DNA from: Piezodorus guildinii
Taxonomy: Eukaryota > Arthropoda > Insecta > Hemiptera > Pentatomidae
Direction of reading: 5' to 3'
DNA: 64,000 nt
NCBI GenBank assembly: GCA_023052935.1
Contig: CM041292.1
Location: 111,319,436-111,383,435, forward strand
A program made the translations under genes and the position numbers. Every line of letters begins with the position of its first letter. The first letter of the stretch is position 1. Shown one piece after another: positions 37,601-50,068 of this stretch. The notes beneath the pieces are model-generated. The model saw only the letters and a program-made list of their open reading frames with translations. It was not told the origin of the DNA and did no database searches.

Positions 37601-38394
37601 TATAAATATACTGCGTACATAAACTACAGGGTGAATCTATTTTTAAACAAGAAAAATAAAAAAAAGAACCTCGCCAGTTTGGTATTGACAAAATGTCTTC
37701 AGAATATTTTATATATTTAATATTCTTCAAAGAGGCCGAATAAGATTAAATCAGAAAAAGAAATATCCCAAGAAAATTATAAATGTAAAGAATGTCAGAA
37801 TAGGCCTTATTTTACAAATAGATATCCTTTAATTTACTATGCTAGGGTCACCATAATGCTATTTGCGGACTGGATCCCGTAATTAAACCATTCTTATAGA
37901 TTTTATCTACACATTGGTAAACACTAGCCAATGTTTACAAAGGCAAAGCGCCCAAACGTACTCATAGACTGCATTCATTTAGAGTCGGAGGGTCACGTAT
38001 TTATACAATGGATTACATAATAGAAAAAAGGTACGGTGTATATATATTTATCCTGTCTTCTATATATACATACAACATTATTTATGGAAAGAAATTTATG
38101 AACTCAGCCAGGAATGAATAGGAAATTACGTTAAGTTATCCAATAATCAAGCGAGCCAAATAATTCACAGAACTAAAAGCATACTTGAGCCGCGTGAAGA
38201 AGCTAAAAATATTTAACTCAAGTCGGCTCCCGCATACACCTTACCTTCTTACACACAGGTGTCCAAATGAAGCTAACCTGGCCAAAATTAAACCAATCTA
38301 TATCTCCTCAAAATCAAATTCAAGAAGAAAACTGACATTCTAATTTTCAGTTTTGTTTGGGAAATGAATGACTATATCTGGAATAAATAATGAA

Positions 38395-39200
38395 AAATCT
38401 GGTGGGCGCAACACACGACATTCACTACCTCCGTTGTTATAATAATTTTAAAAATGTTTAAACACAGTTAAAGGGGAAAATAAATTTTTAATAATTTATT
38501 ACCTAGAGTTTCAATGGAAACATGTGCTTTATTAAATAATATATTATATTATTATTTACGACAAACAGTTAGTTTTATCGGCTTCTCATCACCCTTCGTT
38601 AATTTTTACAATTTTTTTAATAAAATAATATCTGTTCCTAAAATCTTAGGTTTCCAACGTTATATTAAACATCTATATTACTATTCTTGTGTCCAAAAAC
38701 AAAAATATTGAATAAAAGAATTATGAGTGCCCTTTTCTCCTTTAGTTGTTTATCAAATTCACTCAACCTGCATTTTTAGCCGTTATTCATCAATTCTAAT
38801 AAGATGATGATCCTCTTTTTTTTAAATCTACAAAATAATAGGTACGTTAGAGGAAGAAAATTAGAAATATCGACATTTAAGCCTTGTCAGACTATTTCAA
38901 TCAGAATGAAACCTACATAATATTAAAGCCCATTAAGTTTTAAATCGATATGGCGAGTTCAATCAAAATCGTTAGAGCAGTTTTTGAGAAATCGTAAAAA
39001 GGGTAAAATGAATGGTATCAAGTAGGACGGACTTCTGGGCAGCCGATTTTAGTGAAAAAGTTGCTGTAACATCAAAAGCGTACTGTCTTAAATATGGAAG
39101 TTTAGTATAGTACGTTCTTTCGTTTTCGCGCTAGACTTACCACACACACACACACACACACCACACAGACCTTTTTTTCGGGACTTAGTTATTTGGACTC
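38395..39200 (+). repeat. Dispersed repeat family X, copy A
   Basis: Starts AAATCTGGTGGGCGCAACAC and shows ordered blocks shared with copies B and C: GTTTCAATGGAAACATG, GTTAGTTTTATCGGCTT, TCTATATTACTATT, CATTTAAGCC, GACTATTTCAATCAGAATGA, AATCGTAAAAAG. It ends near a (CA)n run (39142-39162) and GGGACTTAGTTATTTGGAC. No coding content; class unknown. Confidence 0.8.
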
Positions 39201-39862
39201 AGAAGACCTAAAACGTGTATTTCTGTCGAAAACTAGAATTCGAAAATTTTTACGATTGCTATACTCTTCCTTACTATATATTTCATATACAGGTAAGTGA
39301 AAGTAAAAGAGAACAGAAAGGAAAACTAAATTGAATAATTATCAAAGCATATGCTAACGGTACGAGTTATTAAGATAAGTTGGCCTTAGCACATTTTTAG
39401 CGCATATAGCCGCAACTACGTTAGCTGAAATATTCAAAACATCTAGAAAAGATGGAAAGGCGAGCCAGAGGGCAGATGTTTACTGACCATTTTGGCTCCT
39501 AACACAGTTGGCAATCGCCGCTAGAATCTGAAAAGCAAAAGAATCGCAGTAGTAAACAGGCGTCAATTAGAATACTCTCCTAGTGTTCTTAAAATACAGA
39601 TTTTAAAAAATTTGTCCATTAATATACAAGAGAAGGACACCTAGTTTGGACGGTGGCCACGAGTGTAGGATGAGGGGATGCATGCAGTTGCTAAGCAGAA
39701 AAGAGAAGGTGAAAATAAAATTAGAAACATAAAAATCTGGAGCGGGCAACATAAGACTTACACTTACCTCGACTGTTAAAATAAATTTAAAAACTATTAA
39801 ATATACTTCAATTTGAAAAATATTTTAAGTTGATTTTAATAAATCGTGAATTCATTTACGTT

Positions 39863-40745
39863 ACGTGAATTTCATTCTCCATACCAAATACACTTAGTAT
39901 TTTCAGTGCTGAGTAGTATACTCCTTGCAATTTTGAAAGCCATAGATTATTGTCGTAATACATATTCAAGTACTAACGTAGTTATACTGACAGTCTCCGC
40001 CTCCTCTTGTAAGCTACTAAAAACAATCAATAGCAGAAAAATTACTTCATATTTAATATTTGAAATAATCAACTCCATAATCTCCAACAACAACCACTAC
40101 AAATTTCAATGGATTCCAAGTCACGTAGGATTATCTGGAAATGAGGCTGCTGACAGAGCTGCTGGGACAACGCAACCATTGAAAGAGAACGCCAAGGTAC
40201 CCATGAAGGATCTCCTAAGACACTTAAGGAAAGAAGAAATAAGAGAATGGCAAGATAGGTATGACTGGGAGTTACAATCAAAAGGGAGAGACTTTTATAA
40301 GGTACAATCTACTGTGAGCCTTGTTCCATGGTTTGCTAGGCATCAGTAACTTACAAGAACGAGTATCGTACGAATCGTAAGACTGAGCACTGACCACGGG
40401 TGTACTTACAAGCATTTTGCTCTCATGAAAATAGAAAAAGATGGAAAATGTGAAGTCTGCGGACAGCCTGAAAACCGCAACACTTAGTTTTCAGGTGCAA
40501 AAAATACAAAAGAGAACAGGACATTAAACAAGAGGAAGAAGCTGAATTTTTAAACAACTTGGACAAAGTGAATATAAAAAGGATAGAACTGTTCTTTAAA
40601 AAAAAAATACAAATTGTAAACTTTAATTTTAATCAATGCTGCCAATAACTCTGTACTTCTACATCATCTCTTTTAAATTGTTCACTGACCAAATAGGATT
40701 TGTTATCAAGTCTTGAGGGTCATTTAGAATATAAATAAATAAATA
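39863..40745 (+). mobile_element. 5'-truncated LINE with RNase H domain
   Basis: Flanked by AATTCATTTACGTT at 39849-39862 and 40746-40759, a 14-bp target-site duplication. The coding part has AILKAIDYC, FQWIPSHVGLSGNEAADRAA (RNase H, including the catalytic D of AAD) and RKEEIREWQDRYDW. After a stop at 40347-40349 comes a frame-shifted CEVCGQPENRNT zinc-knuckle region. The tail is A-rich (AAATAAATAAATA). This layout fits RNase H-bearing LINEs of the I or R1 type. Confidence 0.85.
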
Positions 40746-40795
40746 AATTCATTTACGTTGGAAACATATGATTTAGGTTAAATAATATAACTACA

Positions 40796-41422
40796 CTAGA
40801 TCTTGCTCGCGACTTCGTCTGCGTCAAGATCTGATATTATGATCGCTATTAAGACGTTTTTAATAAATATATTGGGCTGTTGATGACCGTCATAATATTC
40901 TCGATGTCAAGAGTTGAACTCTGGCCAGCCCGGGGTTGGTCTTCCTAATTGAAATCTCCTGATCTAAACCGCGAAAAACACTTTTGAACCGTGCTATCAG
41001 CAATTAAATCGCTACCATACGGCACGAATATTTCTTGCAGTTTGGGATGCTTTTTTCCCTTTTTAAAAAAAGAACAGCATAATATGCCGAAAATGAACCG
41101 AACCGTCACTCATGTGGTGGTTTGCAATAAACTACAATACTGATCCTCAATAAAGATGAATTCAGTACGTAAACATAGTTAATTCCATGAGGATGGATAA
41201 AATCGATTCCTACGTGTTTAAATGTTTGCCCATGTGATTTATTAATTGTTACGACAAAAGTTAACTTAACGGGACATTGAATTATTCTAAAATTTTAAAG
41301 TAAATCATTTGGAATCGTTGGGATGCGAGGTCAATTTTCTCCGTTTTTTTCAATTTGTTCAAGTTTCTGAGATTAGCGCGTTCAAACAAACAAACTCTTT
41401 AGCTTTATAATATTAGTATAGA
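40796..41422 (-). mobile_element. Helitron deletion derivative with helicase fragment
   Basis: Read on the minus strand, it starts TCTATACTAATATTATAAAG, preceded by A, and ends CGAAGTCGCGAGCAAGATCTAG, followed by T: the TC...CTAG ends and A^T insertion of Helitrons. Internally (about 41297-41095) it encodes FRIIQCPVKLTFVVTINKSH, then GQTFKHVGIDF, closely resembling the C-terminal motifs of the Helitron PIF1-type helicase (QFPV-L-FA-TINKSQGQT). The Rep domain and most of the helicase are gone. It sits inside repeat X copy B. Confidence 0.85.
41095..41300 (-). pseudogene. Helitron PIF1-type helicase C-terminal remnant
   Basis: About 65 open codons including TINKSHGQTFKHVGIDF, matching helicase motif V/VI of Helitron RepHel proteins. 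It ends at a TGA shortly before 41100. Too short to function. Confidence 0.75.
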
Positions 41423-41974
41423 TTAAATTGTTAATCAGTAATAACTTTATTCCCTATTCGTCACTTTATATTACCTTTTACAACTTTGTGTTTCAGATAA
41501 TATTTTTTCTAAAACAATTCTCTTTACATTGGTATATTATACGTCTATGTTACTGTTGTTAATATATAAAAAAAAAAAAAAATACATACAAAAATTTATT
41601 TTCCCTTTTATCCATCATCAAATTCGTACAACTTGTATATTGAGCCGTCCTTCATTAATGTCATTAAGATTATATGGTTAATCTTTTGGAATTTACAAAA
41701 TTAAAGGTAGTTCAGAGGAAGAAAATTTAAAATGTCGGCATTTAAGCCATGATATTAAAGCCCATTGGGTGCTAAAGACCACAGAAGTTTTGTGCCCATA
41801 AATAAAATAACCTAACCTTAAAGTCCATTAAATTTTACATCAATATACGGAGTTTGATTAAAAACGTTAGAGCCGTTTTTGAGTAAATCGTAAAAAGGTG
41901 CAAAATGCATGGTATAAAGTGGCTCTCCTGACTTTGATGAAAAAGTTCCTCTAACATCTCTGGCGTATAGTTGT

Positions 41975-42680
41975 CTTATTATTATTTTTTTTTTATTTAA
42001 ACATATTGATTGATATTTACAACTGTATTAAGATATACAACAATTAAATGTGACGGACATAGTAAACTGGCATGAAATACATGAAGAGACGCCTTGGCAG
42101 CACTCTAAAAATATTTTATACTAGGTATCGGAGGATTATCAGAAATCGAAGTGGGTGGTAGGATAGAAACTAGTGCATTAGATTGGAAATGGAGTTTTTC
42201 ATGAAATGATTGATACCTGTTTCGGGCTAATTCAGTAACATATGGGATATTAAGGTCTTGATGGATGAGCGCATTCGTTAAAGTAAAGAGCGTTAAGGAT
42301 TTTACAAAGGATTTTGGATTGCAAGGATTGGATACGAGAAGAATTTGATGGTTTAGCAGAGAGATCCCCATACCATAGCTCTACTCCGTAAGTCCATATC
42401 GGTCTTATGATGGTCATATAAATAAGTCTTTTGTAATTAAGTGGAGGGCTGGAGCGTCAGTCCAGTAAGTGTTAAAGTAGTCGAAAACGTCGGGCAGTTT
42501 CTTGTTTCAATCTTGTATGGGGATTCCAAGTCAGACGTTTGTCAAGGTGGAGTCCTAGGTTCCGAATCTGTTCAACAGTGGTTAGTGGCGTGTTATTAAA
42601 GGATACTGTTGGGCAGGAAGTCATTGGTTTACGACGAAGGGGGAAGGTTATTTGGATAGTTGTCTTAATGAAATTTCATT
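41975..42680 (-). mobile_element. Jockey-clade LINE 3' fragment
   Basis: The minus strand reads FPLRRKPMTSCPTVSFNNTP (about 42640-42580), NLGLHLDKRLTWNPH, then IIRPIWTYGVELWYGDLSAK and LIHQDLNIPYVTELARNRYQ, the typical post-RT segments of Jockey elements. The 3' end is an A/TAA tail (plus-strand TTATTATTATTTTTTT, about 41976-41995). It overlaps in the KPMTSCP region with the fragment at 1-690, so the two come from one family. Confidence 0.88.
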
Positions 42681-42689
42681 TGTTGTTCA

Positions 42690-42933
42690 GTCCGTGGCTG
42701 AGTGACTACCGCTAGCCTCTCAGGCTACAGGTCGTGAGTTCGAATCCCAGTCCCGGCGATCCTATGTGAGACCCGTCAGCCAAATGGTGGCCACCCACAA
42801 AATTAGGCGTAGTGAGTGATGACAATACCCTAAAAATTTCATCGAGAAACGCGAGTGTAACCTCCCAGGCAGGAGATTACGCCGCGAGACCCAGGGCCTG
42901 CACGGCCTGTCGCGCCACTGAAACAAAAAAAAA
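42690..42933 (+). repeat. tRNA-derived SINE with A tail
   Basis: Box A GTGGCTGAGTGAC (about 42694-42706) and box B GAGTTCGAATCCC (about 42736-42748), resembling a tRNA-Ser-type head. A GC-rich body follows (GTGAGACCCGTCAGCC, CTCCCAGGCAGGAGATTACG) and an A10 tail at about 42923-42933. It lies directly downstream of the Jockey fragment. Confidence 0.85.
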
Positions 42934-43974
42934 ACTACCATGTCTACTTTAGGAAATTTTACCGAGAACGCAAAAATCTCACATTGATTTGTATTTGAAT
43001 TAATTAATTTGATTCTCCTGTATTAAAATATACCATTGTTTCTTACTGCATTAGTTACTTTATTCTTAAGTTAAGGAAGGAAACTATTAATTAAAACGTC
43101 ATTAAATGCGTACTTAGTACCTCATAGAAAGAACTGATATTTTCAAAATACCTTTTTAAGTACTTGTGATTTTTTTTTTAATTGGAGAGAAGAGAGAAAT
43201 TCCCATTAGGATCTGCTGCTCAACTCAAGTACACAGAATAATAGATCAATCCTGAAGACAATCTTCGAAGAAAAAATAGAGGGAGATACTGCTAAATAGA
43301 AATACATAGACATTTCGCTCATGGACATATATAAATCCAACCTAGCCACAATATATATGGTGATGCAGGTAACTGAGCTATAAATTATAATTATATAGAA
43401 ATATAACAAAATTGAAAACAAGTGTTTCCATTTAGGTGACTTTCTTTACTAAATTACGCAAATGCGATTTATTCACCCATCTTGAAAGTAATGATATTTG
43501 ATCAAGCATTCCAAAGGTTGGCCGCTTAGATGCGAGTCAAAACAGTTATTTCAACACTAAGATACTTACGCAACAAAGAATGACAAAGCAGACGTGGCTA
43601 ACGGATAGTGGACCACCAGACAATAATAACACCATATCCGTCTCAAACGACTTTTTTTTCTCTCAGGTTTTAATAACACCTAGTGTCTTACTTCAAATAT
43701 TCTTATTAACATGCTATTCTCCGCAGTAATTAAAAAAAATAATAAAAACAGTAATTGGAATTTTACCTATTTATGAAAGGAAATTATTAACAGATCCTCA
43801 CGATACACATTATCTTCCAAGCCCTACTTATAATGATATAAATTTACAAATATTTGTTATCCTTATTTATGACTACGGCAAAAAATCATCGAAGCTATAT
43901 AGCGTATAAATGAATGGAAAAAAAAATTATTTTTTTGGCAAGATCCCTCAAGAATAACATAAATGTACTAGAAA
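42934..43974. other. Unrecognised AT-rich stretch
   Basis: No coding similarity or repeat identified on either strand. Confidence 0.6.
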
Positions 43975-44045
43975 AATACTGGATAGGCAAAATTTAGGAC
44001 TCCCACTGTAGTATCGTCCGTTTAGCCACAAGAGCATAATGAAAC
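43975..44045 (-). repeat. Short SINE-like repeat
   Basis: On the minus strand, CTTGTGGCTAAACGGACGAT, then CAGTGGGAGTCCTAAATTTT, matching 37383-37440 in the opposite orientation. Ends in ATTTATTTA-type repeats. Confidence 0.55.
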
Positions 44046-44679
44046 GTTAAATAAATAAACAAAAAACTAGAAAAATAAAATTTATAACCGGCCAAATAAT
44101 CAATATATATGTATAAAAATGAATCCCCTTTTCCCTCAGGATACCCATGTTAATTTACAATCCACCACTCAATTAATGTTATTCTTACTTCATCATTAAA
44201 CAATAATTAAATAATCCATGCAGAAGTAATGAATGGAATTATACATTGTAAAAAACCCAACGTGTGGGTCTAATGGCAGTATCCATTGAAATTTTTACAT
44301 CCCATGTTTTTGATTTCCATATTCCATATCCGGGTTTAGAGTACAAGGTGTAGCTGTGAAAATTACTCCGGCCCACGCTTAGGTTTGTAGCCTGTAAGCC
44401 TATCGACCCTAACTAGAGCATATAATTTATCCAGTAAATCCAAGAATCGAGCATTGGATTCATGTTTATGTAAATACATCATCGTAAAACCTATTTACCA
44501 AATTAGTAACAATACATATTGCGATTTTAATTAGCCTCACAAAAAAAACGAGACTACATAGTATCTTCATTAACTGTTGTAATTTAAAAATCTCTTCTTA
44601 AGCTTTAATACATATATTATTATTTATATTAATAACGGAGGAGATCCACGAGTGCACCGAACTATAGCAAATTGAAGGA

Positions 44680-45480
44680 AATACTATGGAGGCCTCTCTC
44701 ACGGTTAAGTAAGTAAGACAGTTCTTAAGAGAAAAGTCATTCGAGGAATGTAGCCAATGCAAGTGGCAGGGCGTAGTCGTGGTCCATTTCAAAGCCAGCC
44801 CATGCGGTAATAGGTTTATGTTCGATCGAAGGATACTTACAGGATCGGAGTGGACCAACGGACTCAAACTGAACACGAGCTACGCACCACTTCGTAGAAT
44901 CCCGAGATCGAGGTGCCTGGTCAATGAAGCAGTTGGACCCCTCAGCCGCAGATGCGGTCCACAGTCAGAAATCTCTGCATATGTGTTGGGTAAATGTCCA
45001 TATAACATGCTTCTTGTTACCCACCTGCATAACCGCATAAAGAAGGAGAAGTTTTGGAAAAGAAAAAATACAACTGCTGCCAAGAGGTATTTTGCATTGA
45101 TACCGAGGGATCAACAAGATTTGTGGACATCTTGGCATTTAGTACCATAGAAAAGGAAGCACTGATAGTGGATCCTACTACCAGATACGAAAAAAATGAC
45201 AGGGAACAAGGCTAACGAATTCAAGAGGAGAAGGAAAGCATTTATTCTAAATTTATTCCATACCTACAAGAAAAAATTCGCGAGCAGTTTGGCGAAAGAA
45301 ACTTTTCAGTCACGGGACTTTGGTTCGGAAGCAGGGGGACCATCCCAGTAGATACTGGATCATTTTTGGAGAGGTATGGACTCGAAAGAAAACAGTTGCA
45401 AAACATATCGGGGACCATAATCCTGGACTCACTGGGAATCCTGAATCACCATATATATTGAGACTAGGCTCGATTTGTCC
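44680..45480 (+). mobile_element. Second R2-superfamily LINE C-terminal fragment
   Basis: The plus strand reads RRILTGSEWTNGLKLNTSYA, then CGPQSEISAYVLGKCPYNML (degenerate zinc knuckle). After a stop comes IVDPTTRYEKND, ESIYSKFIPYLQEKIREQFG and VTGLWFGSRGTIPVDTGSF. This is the usual order of the C-terminal endonuclease segment in this LINE group (DPT-RFE, Y-PY--L-EKY, GLL-G-RGTIP). It is a different family from the copy at 18975-20120. Two stops and the loss of the first Cys pair show it is dead. Confidence 0.8.
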
Positions 45481-45544
45481 AAGAGGCCCATCGATATATC
45501 CAAGTATCTCTATTTGGCAGAATGTCCCTCTAGTTCTTATTTAA

Positions 45545-48500
45545 AATTGTCTTCAGGATTGGTGCGGTGTGCTGTGTACTCATAGCAACTCAGCGAAGTT
45601 GAGCAGCAAATCCAAATCGGATTTCTCTCGGTAGGATTTTTATTATTAGCAACGCTAATCCTTGGCATTTAAAAGTTTAATATTATATGTAAGAATTATA
45701 TATGACTTTTGCATCACAGACTAATCTAGAAACTGACGAAAATAACGTACGTAAAGAAGACTCGAGAAACCTGCTTGGGAGTTCGGAGCTGGAGGACAGC
45801 GGCACTTAACCCAACCAACAGGCGAAAGCTACTTGAGGAAGCCAGGTCCCAGTGATGGGTGGTAGAGCCCATTGTTGAAGATGACTGCGACTTTTTAATT
45901 CTATAAATATTTAGTGGCGTGAAGAAAAACAGGACCTCACATTTTTTTAGGACACACCAAACGTTGACACGAAAACACCACATGAGTTAAGGGAACTTAC
46001 TTTAATGTTAATATTTATAAGCTCGATTACATGAATATGAATAACAAATGAATCTTTCAATACCAAGTAATTTCATCTTTTGAAGGTTGACGAGAAATTC
46101 CAATATATTACTTCTACCAACTAGCATAAAAATAAGTCATCAAGAATATACATCATAAGAAGAATTGCATGGATCCCAGAGAAACCAAATACGTTACAGG
46201 TAAAAATAACGACAAGAAATAGTTATAAAAGGAAGAAATTAAATGGATTTTTAATTTTTTTATGTATAAGAGATTTTAATTTAAATAATTATTTCATATA
46301 AAAGTTCAAAAAATAAATAAATTGAAAAACACCTGCTCTGAAGCATGTTTAAGGATGAAAAATTAAGATGTGTTACTCAGATCTGAGAGGAACCAAGCAT
46401 GTATACAAAACAGTTGTTCCATGTATCGTTGAATCAATTATGATCACATTGCTTAACATTTGTAAGTACTAACTTGACCAGTTTCAAATCCAGCTTTCAC
46501 CGAAGCAATACATTAGCGATCTCCCAGCGATCTCTTTCGAACTAGAGTCATCCGACTATTTTAGTCTAGAGAATAGAATATTTGGATAGCTCTATACATA
46601 TTTCTCTATTTCTATAGATGTTTTTCTTCTTTTAATTAGAGGGATGCGTTTGGTGATTAATTTTTAACATATCGCTAACATTAAATACCAATAGTTACAT
46701 CGAATTCATTAATTCCTAAATTTCATTTCTTCGATATTAAGACCCTTTGTTTAACTCTTGCCTATCAAGACATATCCAAACGAATTACACTCTAACAAAT
46801 AATTATTTTGGAATCGGAGTGATTATTCAGTTCGATTCTTGTTTCCTATGTTAAGCAAAAAACATGTTTGTTTGCCTATTGTGCTTTGCATCTTACAGGT
46901 CCAGAATAGATAGAATTTTGATGTTCCTCACTCAGTCCCTTCTCGACTTTTCTTCGATCTTATAATTCTCCACAGCCTGTAGTAGGCTTTTGTGTTTACT
47001 AGTTGGAGTCCAGGAATAATAAATCATTTATCGTATCCACGGATTGTTTTATTCCTGGATTTAGAAATATTTCCGATATTTCCTAACTTTATTTTCTCTC
47101 AAATATTTCCATCAACCCAAGCTTGATCAAGTGAGCTCTCAGGAATTTGAAATCAATCAACTTCTTGAATACGAAGTTTAAAATTATACAAACCAAAGCA
47201 ACGTTTTTACTAAAGTTCTAATCATTCGTTTGATGATTGGCCATCGTCATTAGGTTCTCTGGAACTTTCGTTTAGAAAGAATAGAAAGATCGTTGTGTGC
47301 ACCCCAACGTACGTCATAATGATCGCTACCATAGGCTTGGTAAGACACATCGTATGTCTGGTGACAGCATTGAATATTACTTCATTTATTAACAATAAAT
47401 ACTTGCATGCAAGTGGAGACCAAAATGGTACAGATAAAACAATTAAGAAATAGCAAGGAGATAAGCCCATTCACCGGCATGTAACACTGAAGCGTGCCTG
47501 ATCCTGGTCACGTAGCGGCTTCGATCGTGTCTGTCTGTCCGCCCCTTCACGCACTTATACCCTCATATTTAAGAACCTCTCTTTACTCAGCAAACTGGGA
47601 ATATTATAAAACAATATAGCGGAAATTCAAATAAATTAATGGCCTGATAACATATCGACGATTTTCGGTATATGAGGCACAAAGGATAAGTATAGATAGA
47701 ATTTAAAAGTATTATGCCATTCAAGGACCATATTGTGTTTAAGCCTTAGCCACATATGTCCTATGTAATGGTCTAAGGTTTATACTTCGCGGAGCAAAGA
47801 ACCTTGATACTCACGAACCAACAACTAAGGCTAAAGGAATATGGATAAGACCAATGGAAAGCTGAAACCGTATGAACTATAAATCAGATCTGTTTTGTAT
47901 ATAAATAATTTGTTAATGATAAACCATGGTATAAAAATGTAAATTGAACCACACGATATAATCTATTCTTCGATATTTTATAAATCATAAAAACTGAAAG
48001 GCTATTATAAAAGGACAAACTATGAACCAGAACAAATCGGTGGTTGAAAAAGGATTCCTGACATTGTAGGGAACAATAGGTGCAATAGAATGCTCCTGTT
48101 ACCCAATTATTAAAGAAATTTTCATGCTTTGCCATGAAGTAAAATAACCTTAGTCAGTTCTTCAATGTTCGCCTCCGTTTCACTGCATTAATTATGGCGC
48201 AGGTGAGACAACATACTAGGAGATAGAACTAGTATTGCCGTCCGAAGGCTAGAAGGAAAAAAAACTTTGTCCTTACGTTTTAGGACCCGCAATATCGCCG
48301 ATAGCTGTGTGATGTTTACAATTTTTCAAAATATGTCTTATTTCTTGAGTGGTGTTCACCTTTCATGAATTAATATATACGAACTCCTAGGTTAGGAAAA
48401 AAAAAAAAAGGCACGACTTAATACTTCAGAATATAACTATAAAAATGAAGGCTTAGGCAGGCGGAATATTTATAGTTGAAAATTACTATGTTAAATCTTT

Positions 48501-50030
48501 CTGGTTTTCATATATTCGTCCATAAGTATCTTATAATAAAACTTGGATTGAACATTATGAATGAAATTTTCAGGCGTACATAGAACAGATCAATTGTTAA
48601 CCTAACTGAATTCCTTTAAGAACTGCAAAAAATCTGCTTATTGACTCCATAAATAATTTAAATATACGCAGCAATTTTTTTTACATCCATCCTACCTTCG
48701 GAAATTTGTGTTTGAATATAATAGCGGGACTCACTCTTCCATCTCTCAGATGATCTTCTATCACCACCACGTTTAATCGTCCACATCTTGTACTCTGATC
48801 CGAGAAAAGCTAGACTTTTTCTCCTTACCTTAAATCCTATCCTCTCAGAGAAATAATCTTTCTCACTAATAATTGATAATTCATAACTTCTGATGGAAAA
48901 CACTCAAAAACGCAGACGGTCTATGTGCTGAGAAATCACCTCAACATTACCTGTTCGGATTAAACTAGCACCTGGAGACAAAGAAAAGTGATTAGCTTTA
49001 AATACACCAAAAGTATCAATGAGAGAAATCCAAGAATTACTGAACCTAAAACTTTTTTGTTTTTTCCCTTCTCAACCCATTGCCTTCAGAGAAACCTTAT
49101 CTTAATCCCCTATTACTCCTTAACGTTCTACATCTTTTAAACTCTTATAAACATAAAAAATAGAGCATAATTAATCGAGGAATATTTTTTTCTATTGCTA
49201 AACATCTAAACTTTTTATAGATATTATATTCTTTAAAAAAAAAATACTTTTTCGTATCAAGAATAGATAATATAAGTAATCTTTCAGGCAAAGATTTTTA
49301 AAGAAGCAACTTTAAAAAACGTATATTAATTATTTATTTTTTATATAATTTATTCCAAATATATTTTAAATGATATTAATTTCTATAAAAAAAAAAGTTT
49401 ACAGTAAATGTGCTATTCATTGGAATAGCAAAATTTACGCAGTAGATTAAGATCGTTTTTGAGCAAGTACATTCACATAACGTCTTTTCTCAAGAAAATT
49501 ATTTCATAAAACTTTCTGTTAAAAGCTTTTGTAAAAACTCTCAACGAACACGAATATTTATTCCAAGAAAAATAACAAAACTTAAGATAGGCAACGATAA
49601 CATAATAGGACCATCAGTTTCCTAAAACGTATATTAAGATTTTATAAAAGGTATATTTATAAATCTTTATTGATTATATAACATATTTTTTTTTATCATA
49701 CATAAAGATCTCATTCATATAACCTTTGAGGGTCAAACAACAAAACAAAAAGAATATATAAACCAACCAATTATTAAGTAACCCACGTTCAGAACACAAC
49801 TATTAAGATGATAACGTTAAAATTCCTTGTTTACTTTTTTTTTAGCGCATTAATACACATTTGTATTAGGAAAGATTGGAAGTTTCACTCAATTAAATAT
49901 TCTATTTTAAAAAAATCATTGAAGACTTGACAAAATTCCATAATCTCGAAGTAACGCGCACGATTTTCTGCCTCAAGTACTTTGCCACACAAGGTCGTTT
50001 GAATTGAATTGTTTAAGTAATCTTGGAAAG
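45545..50030. other. Long stretch without recognised genes
   Basis: 45560-45690 has a GC-richer piece with AGCGAAGTTGAGCAGC, vaguely 5S rRNA-like. 45725-45900 is GC-rich and unidentified (possibly LINE 3' UTR). 47510-47545 has GTGTCTGTCTGTCCGCCCC. 48658-48903 (minus) is an 81-codon frame with no recognised identity. Otherwise AT-rich and unremarkable. Confidence 0.5.
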
Positions 50031-50068
50031 GGGTTAGCTCTATGGACAGGGCACTCGAATATATATCT

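Larger units (their letters stand above)
39735..41975 (+). repeat. Dispersed repeat family X, copy B, interrupted by a LINE and a Helitron
   Basis: Collinear with copies A and C in three pieces: 39735-39862, 40746-40795 and 41423-41975. The first gap is a LINE fragment with a 14-bp target duplication, the second a Helitron. The repeat therefore predates both. Its 3' side is cut by a Jockey tail at about 41975. Confidence 0.8.

Noticed and set aside
44598..44876. Minus-strand frame as a gene
   Set aside because: It is the shadow of the R2-like LINE ORF on the plus strand.
45557..45690. 5S rRNA gene or 5S-derived SINE
   Set aside because: Only about 18 nt (AGCGAAGTTGAGCAGC region) resemble the 5S internal region; the rest does not fit, so not called.
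48658..48903. 81-codon minus-strand frame as a gene
   Set aside because: Charged and not obviously random, but no family recognised, no flanking exons and no promoter; left as unrecognised sequence.
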